From NCBI RefSeq assembly GCF_008086545.1, contig NZ_CP043026.1:1054001-1118000 (forward strand): DNA of 64,000 bases. The letters are read 5' to 3'. Shown here in pieces: positions 14,040 through 24,146 of the stretch; within the stretch, counting starts at the first letter, position 1, and each line of letters starts with the position of its first letter. A program made the translations under genes and the position numbers. Origin of the DNA: Spiroplasma chinense (lineage in GTDB: Bacteria; Bacillota_I; Bacilli_A; Mycoplasmatales; Mycoplasmataceae). The notes under the pieces are model-generated. The model was not told where the DNA came from. It ran no database searches and was given only the letters and a program-made list of their open reading frames with translations.

Positions 14040-14789
14040 TTAATTAAAAATGTTATGCATAATGATTGAACCTGCAATTGCAACGTTCAAACTTTCAACA
14101 TCTTTTGTTGTATTTAAAATATAATTTTTATCACATTGTTTTATAACTTCTTGACCAATACCTTGTCCTTCATTCCCTAAAACTAATGCCACTTTTTTAT
14201 TTTTCAATTCACCAATATCTTTAATTTGACTTTCATCTCTTAAAAAAGTTCCTACAACAAAGTAACCTTTCTCTTTTAAGTCACTTATCAATTCAATTAA
14301 GTCTCCATAAATTATGTTCATTTCAAAATGGTTTCCTTGAATTGCTCTCAAAACCTTTGGATTATATAAAGATACAGTTTCTTTTGAACAGTAAATATTT
14401 TTAAAACCAAAAGCTTTAGCACTTCTTATTAAAGTTCCTAAGTTTCCAGGATCTTGAATATTGTCTAATACCAAAACATTATCTTCAAAAAATTCAGTCT
14501 TTAATATTTTACAAATTGCAAAAACATGTTGTGAATTTTTTAAATCACTTAACTTGTCTGCTACATTCTCAGAAATTTCAACAACTTTAACACTTTCAAA
14601 ATTATTTAAATATTTTTGAGTAGTTAAAACTAATTCTACTGCATCATTTTTTATAGCATCTAAAACAATATTTAGTCCTTCGACTAAATATTGTTGTTTT
14701 TCAAATTGTTGTTTTTTTTGTTTCAACTCACAAGCATCTAAAATTAATTGATTCTTTACTGATGTAATTTTGTCCATATTATTCTGCAT
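14040..14789 (-). CDS. TrmH/SpoU-family RNA methyltransferase (SPOUT)
   Basis: About 249 residues. An N-terminal substrate-binding domain (LVEGLNIVLDA) precedes a SPOUT domain with its three motifs: NIQDPGNLGTLIRSAKAFG, LVLGNEGQGI and LNVAIAGSIIMHNI. These bind S-adenosylmethionine in the knotted fold and place the 2'-O-methylation site, most likely on 23S rRNA; the exact nucleotide cannot be inferred. The start is uncertain: ATG at 14789 (AGG 8 bases upstream, overlapping the previous gene) or ATG at 14777, which directly follows that gene's TAA. Confidence 0.9.
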   Translation of the reverse strand: MQNNMDKITSVKNQLILDACELKQKKQQFEKQQYLVEGLNIVLDAIKNDAVELVLTTQKYLNNFESVKVVEISENVADKLSDLKNSQHVFAICKILKTEFFEDNVLVLDNIQDPGNLGTLIRSAKAFGFKNIYCSKETVSLYNPKVLRAIQGNHFEMNIIYGDLIELISDLKEKGYFVVGTFLRDESQIKDIGELKNKKVALVLGNEGQGIGQEVIKQCDKNYILNTTKDVESLNVAIAGSIIMHNIFN

Positions 14790-15873
14790 ATGCAAAACCT
14801 ATTTCATAAAGTTTATTCTCTGGGTTTGCATAGTCCTCTCCTTTATATTTTGGGTCCTTAACAGGATAACCAAACAAAAATTGCGCTTTTCTTGGTGGGT
14901 CTAAAAGTTTTGCTTGAACTGAAGTCATAGGGTTTATTTTTTCTCCCCTAGCTTTTTTAGCTTTAGTTTCGTTCATAAGATCTTCGTAATCTACAACTCC
15001 TTGTTGTTTTACAAGAATTCAGATTTTATTTTCATCATATCACTTAACTATTTTTTGGTATTCTTTTCAAGTAAATTTTCTAGCAGTATTGCTAGCAATA
15101 AATCTATTGCCCTTTTCATTCCAATCAACAGCAAAATCTTTTCAAATTATATTTCCTGTTCTTCCATAATTCATAAGTTCTTCTGCTTTTTCTAAAGTTT
15201 CTTTTAAAGTTGCTTGACCGTAACCTATAAAAGTATTTCCACTTCAAAATGATATGTAATTTTGTTTTCTTGGATTTCAAAGTTCTTCATGACAAGTTGC
15301 AGCAACTCATCATCTTCCATCCACGTTATTGTTATATATTTCAAAACCATATTTATTGTTTTTTAGAACCACTTCAGTTCTATTGATTTTTACAACTTTA
15401 TGTTTAAAGAATTTAACAATTTTTTCAATTTCTTGAGGTTTTAGTTTTTCTCTAGCTTGTTTGTGAGAATTTTTAATTAAAGTTTGTGCATCTCTTTTTA
15501 CAGGAGAGGCACTTGAAGCTGAAGGTCTATAACCTGCATAAAGTCTATTTTCGCTGTTTGGATCTGGCATAACCAATTCTGAAGGACCTTCTTTTTCTTT
15601 AGGTTTTCCTTCAGCTTCATCTTTGATAGCTTTTAATCTATCAATAATGCTTTTAGCTCCTTGTTTAGCTTTATTATTAGAACCTATAACTTCTGGTTTT
15701 TTAGACTCCACCTCTTTTTTTGTACTACTTTCAAAATTGGATTCTGGATTTCAAGATTCTGTTTCTTTTTCAACCTGTTGTTCATCAAAGTCAACTGTTA
15801 AAGTTGGCATTTTTGGGTCACGAGGATTTGAAGGTTGATAGTCAAATAATTCTGTCTTTTTACCTTTTGACAT
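14779..15873 (-). CDS. Conserved-looking hypothetical protein, Trp-rich C-terminal domain
   Basis: About 364 residues starting MSKGKKTELFDYQPSNPRDP after a strong AAAGGAGGT. The first 150 residues are charged and probably disordered. From about residue 190 a compact domain begins with many Trp, nearly all TGA-coded (GRWWVAATCHEELW, YISFWSGNTFIGYGQ, KIVKWYDENKIWILV). No signal peptide or membrane segment, so probably cytosolic. I do not recognise the family. It lies 30 bases after the dUTPase gene and overlaps or abuts the RNA methyltransferase gene, so these three form one unit. Confidence 0.85.
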
Positions 15874-15903
15874 ATCTAGACCTCCTTTCTTTTAATAAAT
15901 TTT

Positions 15904-16401
15904 CTAATAATTGTTATCTTGTCTTTCAAAGTTTGTCTTATTTTTTATATTATAAGCATCTATAATTTCTTCTTCTCCAAAAGAAAGAGTTGATGCTATT
16001 GAAAAAAATGAATTGGCAAGATTTGTAAAAGACTTACTATCTCTTGTTTTTTCAAATATTGCTATAGCACTTAAACAATTTAAATAATTTTGGGTTATTT
16101 CGCAATTATCATCTTCAAATTTATAGCTTTCATAATCAAATTTAATGTTATTTCCAAGAGAAATCAGAAAGTGAATACCATCGATGTATTCTTCTAATAA
16201 TACATTTCTTTCACTAGCTTTTTTATTTGATCAAAACTTAAACGATCTCTCTTCATTAATAAATTCACAAACTTCAACATAAAGAGCTACAATTTTCTTA
16301 TCAAAAACTTCAAGTTCCTTGAAATTCTTGTTTTCAATTATGTATTTATCTAATTGTTCTTGTTTTTCAGATAGATATTTTAAATTATTTGTACTTAGCA
16401 T
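15904..16401 (-). CDS. Dimeric (all-alpha) dUTP diphosphatase
   Basis: About 165 residues starting MLSTNNLKYLSEKQ after AGGAGAA. Motif order matches dimeric dUTPases of Firmicutes and their phages: VEVCEFINEERSFKFWS, then LLEEYIDGIHFLISLG, where the Glu and Asp residues bind Mg2+, then a C-terminal ANSFFSIASTLSFGEEEI helix. It hydrolyses dUTP to dUMP, keeping uracil out of DNA and feeding thymidylate synthesis. It is unrelated to the trimeric beta-type dUTPase. A TGA-Trp in FKFW hides the gene under the standard code. Confidence 0.85.
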
Positions 16402-16477
16402 AAATAGTTCTCCTATAAGTCAATCATAAATAAAAAAGTGCAAGGTTTCTAGTGTGTGAGGTAAAAAAACAAAATAA

Positions 16478-16508
16478 ATAAAAATGACAGTATAACTGTC
16501 ATTTTTAT
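16478..16508 (-). terminator. Terminator after pgi
   Basis: Perfect stem AAAAATGACAGT/ACTGTCATTTTT with a 3-base loop. Confidence 0.85.
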
Positions 16509-16521
16509 TGAAACTAAATCT

Positions 16522-17802
16522 CTAGTAACCAGGTTTTTTAAGAAGTTTAAACATATTTTCTTTGTAAACTTCAACTCCCGGTTGATTGAACGGATTAACT
16601 TCTAGTAAATATCCACTCATAGCACAAGCTTTCATAAATCAATATGCAGCATAACCAAACATTTCAGCGTCCATTTTTTCAAACTCTAAAATGATATTTG
16701 GAACATCTCCTTTGTTTGCATGCGCATCAACTACCCCAACTAATGCTGTTGAGTTTATTTCGTGGAAAGTTTTAGAACTCAAATAATTAAGTCCATCCAA
16801 ATTTCCTTCGTTTTCTGGAACTCCTAAATCTTGAGTTGGTTTTTTAACATCAATAATTGTTTCAAAAAGAACATTTTTTGTACCTTCTTGAATAAATTGC
16901 CCTAGTGAATGCAAGTCGGTTGAAAAAACACAACTTGTTGGGAAAAGACCTTTTCCGTCTTTTCCTTCTGATTCACCAAATAATTGTTTTCATCATTCTA
17001 AAAACAATTGCATTTGTAATTCATAAGAAACCAAAGTTTCTGCTTTATAATTACTTTCAACATTAAATATGTATCTTGCAATAGCATATTTATAGGCTTG
17101 ATTATTAACATCTTTCAATTCTTCCATAGCTTTAAAAGCTCCTGCAAAAATTGCATCAACATCAACACCAGCTACTAATAGAGGAAATATACCAACGGGT
17201 GTGAATACACTAAATCTACCACCAATATCATCTGGAATAGTAAATGTAGCATAACCTTCATCTGTTGCAAGTTTCTTTAAAGCACCTTTTGCTTTATCTG
17301 TCACTGCAACAATTCTTTCTCTAGCTATTTCTTTACCTTTTTGATCAACTAGTTTTTGTTCAAATACTCGGAAAGCAATACCTGGTTCTGTTGTTGTTCC
17401 AGATTTTGAAACATTAACAATACCAAATTCTTTTCCATCAATATAATCTAGAACTTGTTTAGTATAAGTTGAACTTATTGTATTACCAATATAGATTAAC
17501 TCTACTTTATCATTGTGATAAAGACCTCGGATCATTTCATCAGCTGCTCTCGCACCTAAATAACTTCCACCGATTCCAATAACTAGAAGCACTTCAATAT
17601 TACTTCTTAATTTTTTAGCAACTGATTTCATTTCTTGAAATTCGTTTTTATCATAATCTTTCGGTCAATTTACTCAACCTAAAAAATCATTTCCTAATCC
17701 TGTCTTATTTTCAATCATATCGTGCACTTCTTGCACTCTTTTTTTATCAAAGCTCTCTACGCTTTTTTCAATTTTTGAATTTAAGAGATTTATATTTATC
17801 AT
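16522..17802 (-). CDS. pgi: Glucose-6-phosphate isomerase
   Basis: About 426 residues, the usual length of the short bacterial form. The start [14 protein letters not shown] follows AAAAGGAGT. The sugar-phosphate loops [17 protein letters not shown] and [18 protein letters not shown], plus the [15 protein letters not shown] segment, are intact. It interconverts glucose 6-phosphate and fructose 6-phosphate at the head of glycolysis. An S1-domain gene lies 22 bases upstream on the same strand; in Bacillus a similar S1-type gene (yugI) lies near pgi. Confidence 0.97.
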
Positions 17803-17824
17803 TTTTAATACTCCTTTTGTGAAA

Positions 17825-18151
17825 TTACTCATTGTCAACTATATCTTTTAATTTACCAAAACCATCACCTGTCGGTTTGATTGAAGAATCATTTTCTTTT
17901 AATAATTCTGGTCTTAGTTTTTTGTAACTCAACTTGATTTGATTCTTGTCGTTATCAAAATCAATTACTTCAACTTCAACTTCATCACCTGATGAAACAT
18001 ATTTTGAAATGTCGTTTACAAAATAATCTGAAAACTCGGAAATATGGATTAATCCTTTAATAACCTTATCTCCATCAACAACTTCACAAAAAGCTCCATA
18101 AGCTACTACACTCGTAACTTTTGCTATAACTTTTTGTCCTTTTTCGATCAT
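17825..18151 (-). CDS. S1 RNA-binding domain protein (GSP13/YugI-like)
   Basis: About 108 residues from ATG at 18151 (MIEKGQKVIAKVTSVVAYGA), preferred over the upstream in-frame ATG because GGAGAG precedes it. The whole protein is one S1 OB-fold domain (GLIHISEFSDYFVND, VEVEVIDFDNDKNQIKLSYK) with a short acidic tail. Such proteins bind structured RNA or ribosomes and are general stress proteins in Firmicutes. It is likely co-transcribed with pgi. Confidence 0.88.
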   Translation of the reverse strand: MIEKGQKVIAKVTSVVAYGAFCEVVDGDKVIKGLIHISEFSDYFVNDISKYVSSGDEVEVEVIDFDNDKNQIKLSYKKLRPELLKENDSSIKPTGDGFGKLKDIVDNE

Positions 18152-18288
18152 TTTTTCTTTACTCTCCTCTACTAAAATTATAAACATAAAATAAATAATT
18201 CATAGGAAATTTTAGAGATTTTTTTTAAAAAATAAAATAATATAGAAAAAAGTAATAAAATAATATTAAATGACTGGAGAACATAACA

Positions 18289-19341
18289 ATGACAAATATC
18301 GGAATAGAAGAACAATTAATGAAAGACATAGAAAATTCTTTTGGTAAAGATTCACTCTTACGCGAATCTGTAAAAACAATCCGTTATTGGAATAAATGTA
18401 TAGTTTGAGCTTGGGTTTTATTGGGATTAAACGTTTTTGGCGTTCCCCAATTGATAATTTTAGTTCCTATAATGTTTATGCTAAAAGTAACTTTTACATC
18501 ATCATCAATTTTTTTAATGCTAGCTGGAGCTTTAAATATCGCCGGTTATGTCCTTACAATTTTAACGATTGTCAAGGGTGTAAGAACAAGGAAAGAGAAA
18601 ACAAAAATTATTTGAACACAATTATGTGCGGGTACAGAAATTGAAAATATTTATGAGAATTTTTTTAACGCGAATATGAAAAATAATAATTTAAAAGATT
18701 TTAAATTCTTTTTCCCTGAACAACAGTTTGGAAATGAAGTCCACAGAATGGAATCAACCACTTATTTAAAAAATGCACCAGTTCCTCGTTTTAATCCAGC
18801 ATATGGATATTTCAAATTTAAGTATAAAGATTTTTGATGTTACTTCCAAGTTGCAAGACCATTAGCTTTTGAAATAAAAGTCACAAGAATGAGAAACGGA
18901 AGAGCTTACACTACAACAATTACCACAATGGTTTCAACCACAAGAATATTTTATTTAGATAAAAATATGGATAGATCTTTAAGAGGAATAAGAATGAAGC
19001 TTGGTAAGGGTGCTAAAGATAGTTATCAATCTGAATCTATTGAATTTAATAAAGTTTATTCTGTTAACGCTTCATCAACAGATATTAGAGCAGCACAATT
19101 TATAACACCAAAAGTAATAACTAACTTCTTAGACACTCGCCCTTTCTTTTACAGTGCGGGAATTGACGAAACTTTTTATGCAGACTTTTACTACCAAAAT
19201 AAAACCTATACCCCACTTGGTCAATTGCCAATTTCTAAAATAACTACAATAGAAGATTTATTTAAAAAAATTCATGCAAGTATTTTAATTGACTTTTCAC
19301 TATTCAAACAAGGTATAAGACTTGTATATAACTTTTATTAA
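18289..19341 (+). CDS. DUF3137 membrane protein, copy 4
   Basis: About 350 residues starting MTNIGIEEQLMKDIENSFGK behind GGAGAAC. Two membrane segments at about 40-60 and 75-95. The domain has GKGAKDSYQSESIEFN and TDIRAAQFITPKVI. The region before it (RMRNGRAYTTTITTMVSTTR) is more basic than in the other copies. It begins the + strand group, divergent from the S1 gene. Function unknown; see the findings on the six-member family. Confidence 0.9.
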
Positions 19342-19367
19342 CAACTAGCAAAGTTGTTTTTTTTATT
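19339..19367 (+). terminator. Terminator after DUF3137 copy 4
   Basis: AACAACT/AGTTGTT-like stem followed by eight T residues. Confidence 0.7.
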
Positions 19368-19443
19368 TTTTGTTTGTCCTTTTTACATTGCTCTTATTGG
19401 TTAAAAGTTATAAACTTATTATGAATATATAGAGGTGAAAAAC

Positions 19444-19683
19444 ATGGAACAAAAAACATTAGAAGAAAAAGTTAAAGGAATTATTGAACAATTAAGACTT
19501 TATGTAACCCAAGATGGAGGAGATATGGAGTTTATTGCTATTAAAAATCGTTTAGTTTTTATAAGACTAAAAGGAAATTGTGTCGGATGTGGACTTACAG
19601 ATTACACTTATAAAGATGGAATCGAAAGTATACTTCTTGAAGAATTTCCTTATGATATTGATGGCGTAGAATTGGTAATGTAG
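19444..19683 (+). CDS. nfu: NifU-like C-terminal domain Fe-S scaffold
   Basis: About 79 residues from ATG at 19444 with AGAGGTGAA upstream (an in-frame GTG at 19435 lies inside that SD). The whole protein is one Nfu domain: LYVTQDGGDMEFIAIKNRLV and the cluster-binding CxxC in GNCVGCGLTDYTYKDGIE. Nfu domains assemble or carry [4Fe-4S] clusters to target proteins. The sufCDSUB operon lies 3 kb away on the other strand, so this is probably its carrier partner. It starts a run of closely spaced + strand genes. Confidence 0.92.
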   Translation: MEQKTLEEKVKGIIEQLRLYVTQDGGDMEFIAIKNRLVFIRLKGNCVGCGLTDYTYKDGIESILLEEFPYDIDGVELVM

Positions 19684-19694
19684 GAGAAAAAAAT

Positions 19695-20153
19695 ATGATC
19701 TTAGCAACAACAACAGAAATATTAAATACTTTATTTACAGGTGTAAGCACTGTAACTGTAGTTTTAGCATCGCTTATTTTACCTCTTTTATTAAAAAAGA
19801 ATAGCGACAAAAACAATAAATTAATTGCTGCTCAAGAAGCATTAACAAATGCTTTTGACAAATATTTTTCAGAAGATTTTGTTAAAAATGACTTTGCTTG
19901 ATATTGCGCAGAGATATTGGCCATTCAAAAAAGATTCTCTCTAACCACTGTTCATTGCATTAATTGTAAAAAGAAATGTACAACAACCAAATACATGGAT
20001 TATTTCAAAAAAACAATTAGAGCAATTCCGGAAGTAAATAACTTTTCTTTTAAATCAAGAAAATGAACTTTTAAAATTGAAATGAGTGTCCTTTCTTGTT
20101 ACAAATGTAAATCTAATAAGACTATTAAAGATATTAAGAATGTAATTAAATAA
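19695..20153 (+). CDS. Single-TM protein with zinc-ribbon-like Cys pairs
   Basis: About 152 residues, 11 bases after nfu with GGAGAAAAAA as SD. An N-terminal membrane segment (about residues 15-34) is followed by a cytosolic-looking domain with Cys-x2-C-x3-C (HCINCKKKC) and, 40 residues on, a C-x2-C (SCYKCKS). Two such Cys groups usually bind one zinc ion. I do not recognise the family. Its position between nfu and DUF3137 copy 5 makes co-transcription with both likely. Confidence 0.8.
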
Positions 20154-20171
20154 GAAAGGTAATTTTTTAAA

Positions 20172-21203
20172 ATGAAAAAGAAGAAATACGAAAAAGATGA
20201 AAGACTTTTAAATGATATTAAAAATTTTTATTCACAAAGTAGTGAACTTACCGAAATTATGAAAAAAATCAAATTTTGAAGAACAATTTTTATAGTAGCA
20301 ACTGTAATTAGTACACTTTCTATAATAGGAGTACTTGCAACTGTTCCTGGAATAGCAATTGGTGAAAAACCTTTTATTCAAAAAATCGCTTATGGAATTG
20401 GAGCAATGGCTGCGATAGCACTGCCAGTTATGGGAACTGCTATTAAAAAACTATTTGGTTTTAAAAAACAAGTGTGAACTTTATTTTGTGGAGGAAATAT
20501 CATTGAACAAATTTATTCTCTTCATTTCGAAAACACAATGAAGACTCAAAATCTAACAGATTTTGAGTTTATATTTACAGAAAAAACCACAAGCATTAGG
20601 AAAACATATGATTCACATACTGTTTTCATTGCAAATGCACCAATTCCTAAATTAAGCAATGGGATAAGTTATATAAAATTTAAATACAAACAAAAAGATG
20701 GTATTTTCCAAATTAATGAACCCATTGATTTTGCTGTTATTAAAACTAGAACAGTAAATGGAAAAACAGAAGAATACGAAGATATAACAAGAGTTTCATC
20801 ATACAAAGCGCTTTACAATTCAGATTTAGACAAAGAATTTGAAGGTTTTAGATTAAGACGCGGAAAACCAAAAAAAGATGCCTATCAATGTGAATCAATA
20901 GCCTTAAATGATAAATACAACTTAAATGCAGATTCAACAGATATTAGAGCTGCAAAATTCTTGTCTCCAAAAGTAATTAACGACTTAGTAGATAAAACAG
21001 ATCTAAGTTTTTATTCAACTGGTTTAAGTGGTGATTTTTATACAGACTTCTATTTTGCACCAGCATCAATTTTACCTATTGGTGAGGTAAGTATTTCTAG
21101 TTTTGGTGGAATAGAAAAATTATTTTTACATATACATTGAAAAGTTTTAGAAGACTTTGATAAGTTCAAAGATTCTATGAATATAATTAGAGCATTTAAT
21201 TAA
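20172..21203 (+). CDS. DUF3137 membrane protein, copy 5
   Basis: About 343 residues starting MKKKKYEKDERLLNDIKNFY after AAGAAAGG. Membrane segments at about 36-55 and 68-90. The domain has GKPKKDAYQCESIALN and TDIRAAKFLSPKVI. It lies 18 bases after the zinc-ribbon-like gene and 20 bases before copy 6. The copies share the core motifs but diverge strongly in their N-terminal halves, so the duplication is not recent. Confidence 0.9.
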
Positions 21204-21223
21204 TAATCGTCGGGGTGATATAA

Positions 21224-22252
21224 ATGAAAGAAGTAAAAACAGAGCTTTTTAGGCAAATAAATGATGCTATTAAAATAGATTCCTTTGCAAAAGTTGATGA
21301 AAAATTGAAAAAGAGTTACAAGAATAAAACTTTATTTTCTATAATATTTTGTTGTGTTTTTGCTGTTGTTGTAACAACAGCAATTATCATTCTTGTATTA
21401 GCATTTATTGTTGGTATAAAAGCGTTAGAGATACCTGGTTTTGTTTGCTCAGCAATTTTACAAGTGTCAGTTTATTCAGCGATAGCTGTTTGATTTATTT
21501 GAAAAAAGAGCAAAACTAAAGTTAACGAACAAGTATTTGAAGATTTTTTAAAATCTAATGAAATACAAAAACTATATTTAAAATATTATGAAGAAGAATT
21601 TGAATTCAAAGGTTTAACTAATTTTGAATTCAAATTCAATAGTACTTTTACTGAACCTTCACTTCTAGTTGGATCGGTTAGAAATTTTAACAACCTAATA
21701 AGATGTCCTGAATTAAATGAAAACAACAGTTACTTTTCATTTGTTATAAATGGACATAAAGGAGAATTTCAAATAGATTATCCAAAAATTTTTGCAGAAC
21801 CTAGAACTTCTAGAGGTGTGGATGGCAAAGCATTTATTTCTAATACCAAGATCTTTTTAGATTCTACAAAATTTGATAGTTCATTAAACGGATTGGTTGT
21901 AAGACTTGGAAAACCTGAAAAAGATGAATATCAAAATGAGTCAATTATGTTTAATGACTTCTTTAATATAAATACATCTATTACAGATTTTAGAGCTGCA
22001 AAATTTTTAACTCCAAAAAATGTTGAAATTATCTTGGAAAATATAACTGAAAATTTCTATTCAATTGGTTTTAATAATAGATTGTTTTCTGAACACTTCT
22101 ATAATTACCAATTTATAAATACTATTGGTCAAATTGACAAAGAAAAAACATCTTCTTTGAACTATATAGTTGAATCTATTTACAAAAAAATTAAAATGGA
22201 TTTTGACTTATTTAAAGTAGCATTGGATTTAGTAAATAAAGTTAATAATTAA
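21224..22252 (+). CDS. DUF3137 membrane protein, copy 6
   Basis: About 342 residues starting MKEVKTELFRQINDAIK after CGGGGTGAT. Two hydrophobic segments at about 36-65 and 74-92. The core motifs are GKPEKDEYQNESIMFN and TDFRAAKFLTPKNVEI. Last gene of the + strand run; it converges with sufB and shares a bidirectional terminator with it. Confidence 0.9.
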
Positions 22253-22282
22253 AAAAAACCTCTTTACGAGATTTTTTTTATC
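22250..22282. terminator. Bidirectional terminator between DUF3137 copy 6 and sufB
   Basis: Short CTC/GAG stem extended by A:T pairs, flanked by A and T runs on both sides, between convergent genes. The stem is weak. Confidence 0.55.
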
Positions 22283-23690
22283 CTACAGAACCTTCCATAT
22301 CCATTTTAATAAGTTGGTTTAACTCAACAGCATATTCCAATGGTAATTCTTTTGTAAATGGTTCTAAGAACCCCATTACAATTAATTCCAATGCTTGCTG
22401 TTCATCAATTCCCCTACTCATTAAATAGAATAATTGTTCTTCACTAACTTTTGAAACGGTAGCTTCATGTTCTATTTGTGATTCATTATTGTGAACCTTA
22501 TTTTGAGGTATAGTGTCTGAATGTGATTGATTATCTAAAATCAAAGTATCGCATTCAACTCTTGCTTTAGAATATTTTGCATCAGGTCCAATATATGCAA
22601 GACCTCTATAGTTTGCAGTACCGCCTTGGAAAGTAATTGATTTTGAAATAATTTTTGATTTTGTCTCTTTTCCAAGGTGAATCATTTTACTTCCAGCATC
22701 TTGATAAACACCTTTTTTAGCAACAGCTATCGAAATAGTGTCACCTTGAGCTCTATCACCCTTCAAGATACATGAAGGGTATTTCATATTTATTTTTGAA
22801 CCAATATTTCCATCAATTCATTCCATTCTTCCATCTTCTTCAACAATACTTCTTTTTGTTACAAGATTTAAAACGTTATCACTTCAGTTTTGAACTGTAG
22901 TGTATCTAACATGACTTCTTTTTCCAACAAAAATTTCAACTATTGCTGCATGAAGATTGTGTTTTGAATAAACTGGTGCAGTACATCCTTCAACATAATG
23001 CAATTCTGCATCATCTTCAACTATGATTAGAGTTCTTTCAAATTGACCAGACTCTTGATAGTTAATTCTGAAATATGCTTGTAAAGGCATTTCAACTTTA
23101 ACTCCTTTTGGAACATAAATAAATGTTCCCCCTGATCAAACCGCACTATTTAAAGCTGCATATTTATTATCTCCAGGAGGCACAAGTTTTCCAAAATACT
23201 TTTTAAATAATTCAGGGTATTCTTTTAAAGCTGTATCACAGTTTGTAAAGATAACACCTTGTTCTGAAATACTTGTTTTCATATTTTCATAAACTGGAGT
23301 TGCATCTCACTGTGCATTAATCCCTGCAAAAAAGTTTTTTTCAGCTTCTGGAATACCGAGTCTATCATAAGTTTTTTTGATATTATCTGGTAAATCATCT
23401 CAAGAATCAACGATTCCATCAGTACCTCTGGTGTAATAATAGTAATCTTGAAAATTTAAAAAGTTCAAATCAGGACCGAAATTAGGTTGAGGTTTACTTT
23501 CAAATTCTTTAAATGACTTCAATCTGTATTCTAACATTCATTCTGGTTCTTCTTTTATTTTAGAAATTTGTCTAATAATTTCTTCATTTAGACCTCTTTC
23601 AACTTTTAAAGTTGAAAGTTCTCCTTCATTGAAACCATATTTATAATCACTAATTTCTTTTATTTCTTTTTCTTGTTTAAGTTTTTTCAT
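22278..23690 (-). CDS. sufB: Fe-S cluster assembly protein SufB
   Basis: About 470 residues, full SufB length, starting [20 protein letters not shown]. Familiar segments are all present: [58 protein letters not shown] and the C-terminal [19 protein letters not shown]. The Cys in EGCTAP is one of the conserved positions. With SufC and SufD it forms the scaffold on which clusters are built. Last gene of the operon; its start overlaps the sufU stop (TAATG). Confidence 0.97.
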
Positions 23691-24130
23691 TATTTAGCCT
23701 CATTTTCTAAAATATGTCTTAAACCATCAGCACCTAATAAAGCACAATTGATTCTATTTCCTTGTTTGCCTATTTCTCAAAAAGCAATTAACTCATCTAG
23801 CATTTTTTCATCATACTTTTCTCCAATTATCATTTTATGATAATTGTTTAAAATATCTAAAGCCTCTTGTTTTGATTTATCTTTCATTTGATCACACAAG
23901 ATATCTATTGCAGCTCCAGAAATTGCGCAAGTAAGTCCATCAAAATTTGCTTCTAATACTTGTCCATCTTTTAAAATTAATTGAACATTAATTTCATCAG
24001 CACAAGTTGGAGAATCTTGATATTTTATAAAACTATTTTCTTTACCTTCATCAATACCTTTATTATCTGGTTTTGTATAGTGTTCCATGATAATTTGTCT
24101 TAACTGTATTTTATCTTGTTTATCAATCAT
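23690..24130 (-). CDS. sufU: Sulfur-accepting scaffold/zinc protein SufU
   Basis: About 146 residues. The three SufU cysteines are visible in SPTCADEINVQ, GLTCAISGAA and RINCALLGA, with the Asp next to the first. SufU of Firmicutes binds zinc through these residues and takes persulfide sulfur from SufS. The C-terminus overlaps sufB by one base. The usual GD after the first Cys is AD here, a minor change. Confidence 0.95.
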
Positions 24131-24146
24131 AATTATTTACCTCTTT

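Noticed and set aside
16522-17802. Apparent broken genes (pgi, sufS, gapN, pst and others look like strings of fragments)
   Set aside because: The fragments join in frame at TGA codons, which encode Trp here; no frameshift is needed. They are intact genes.
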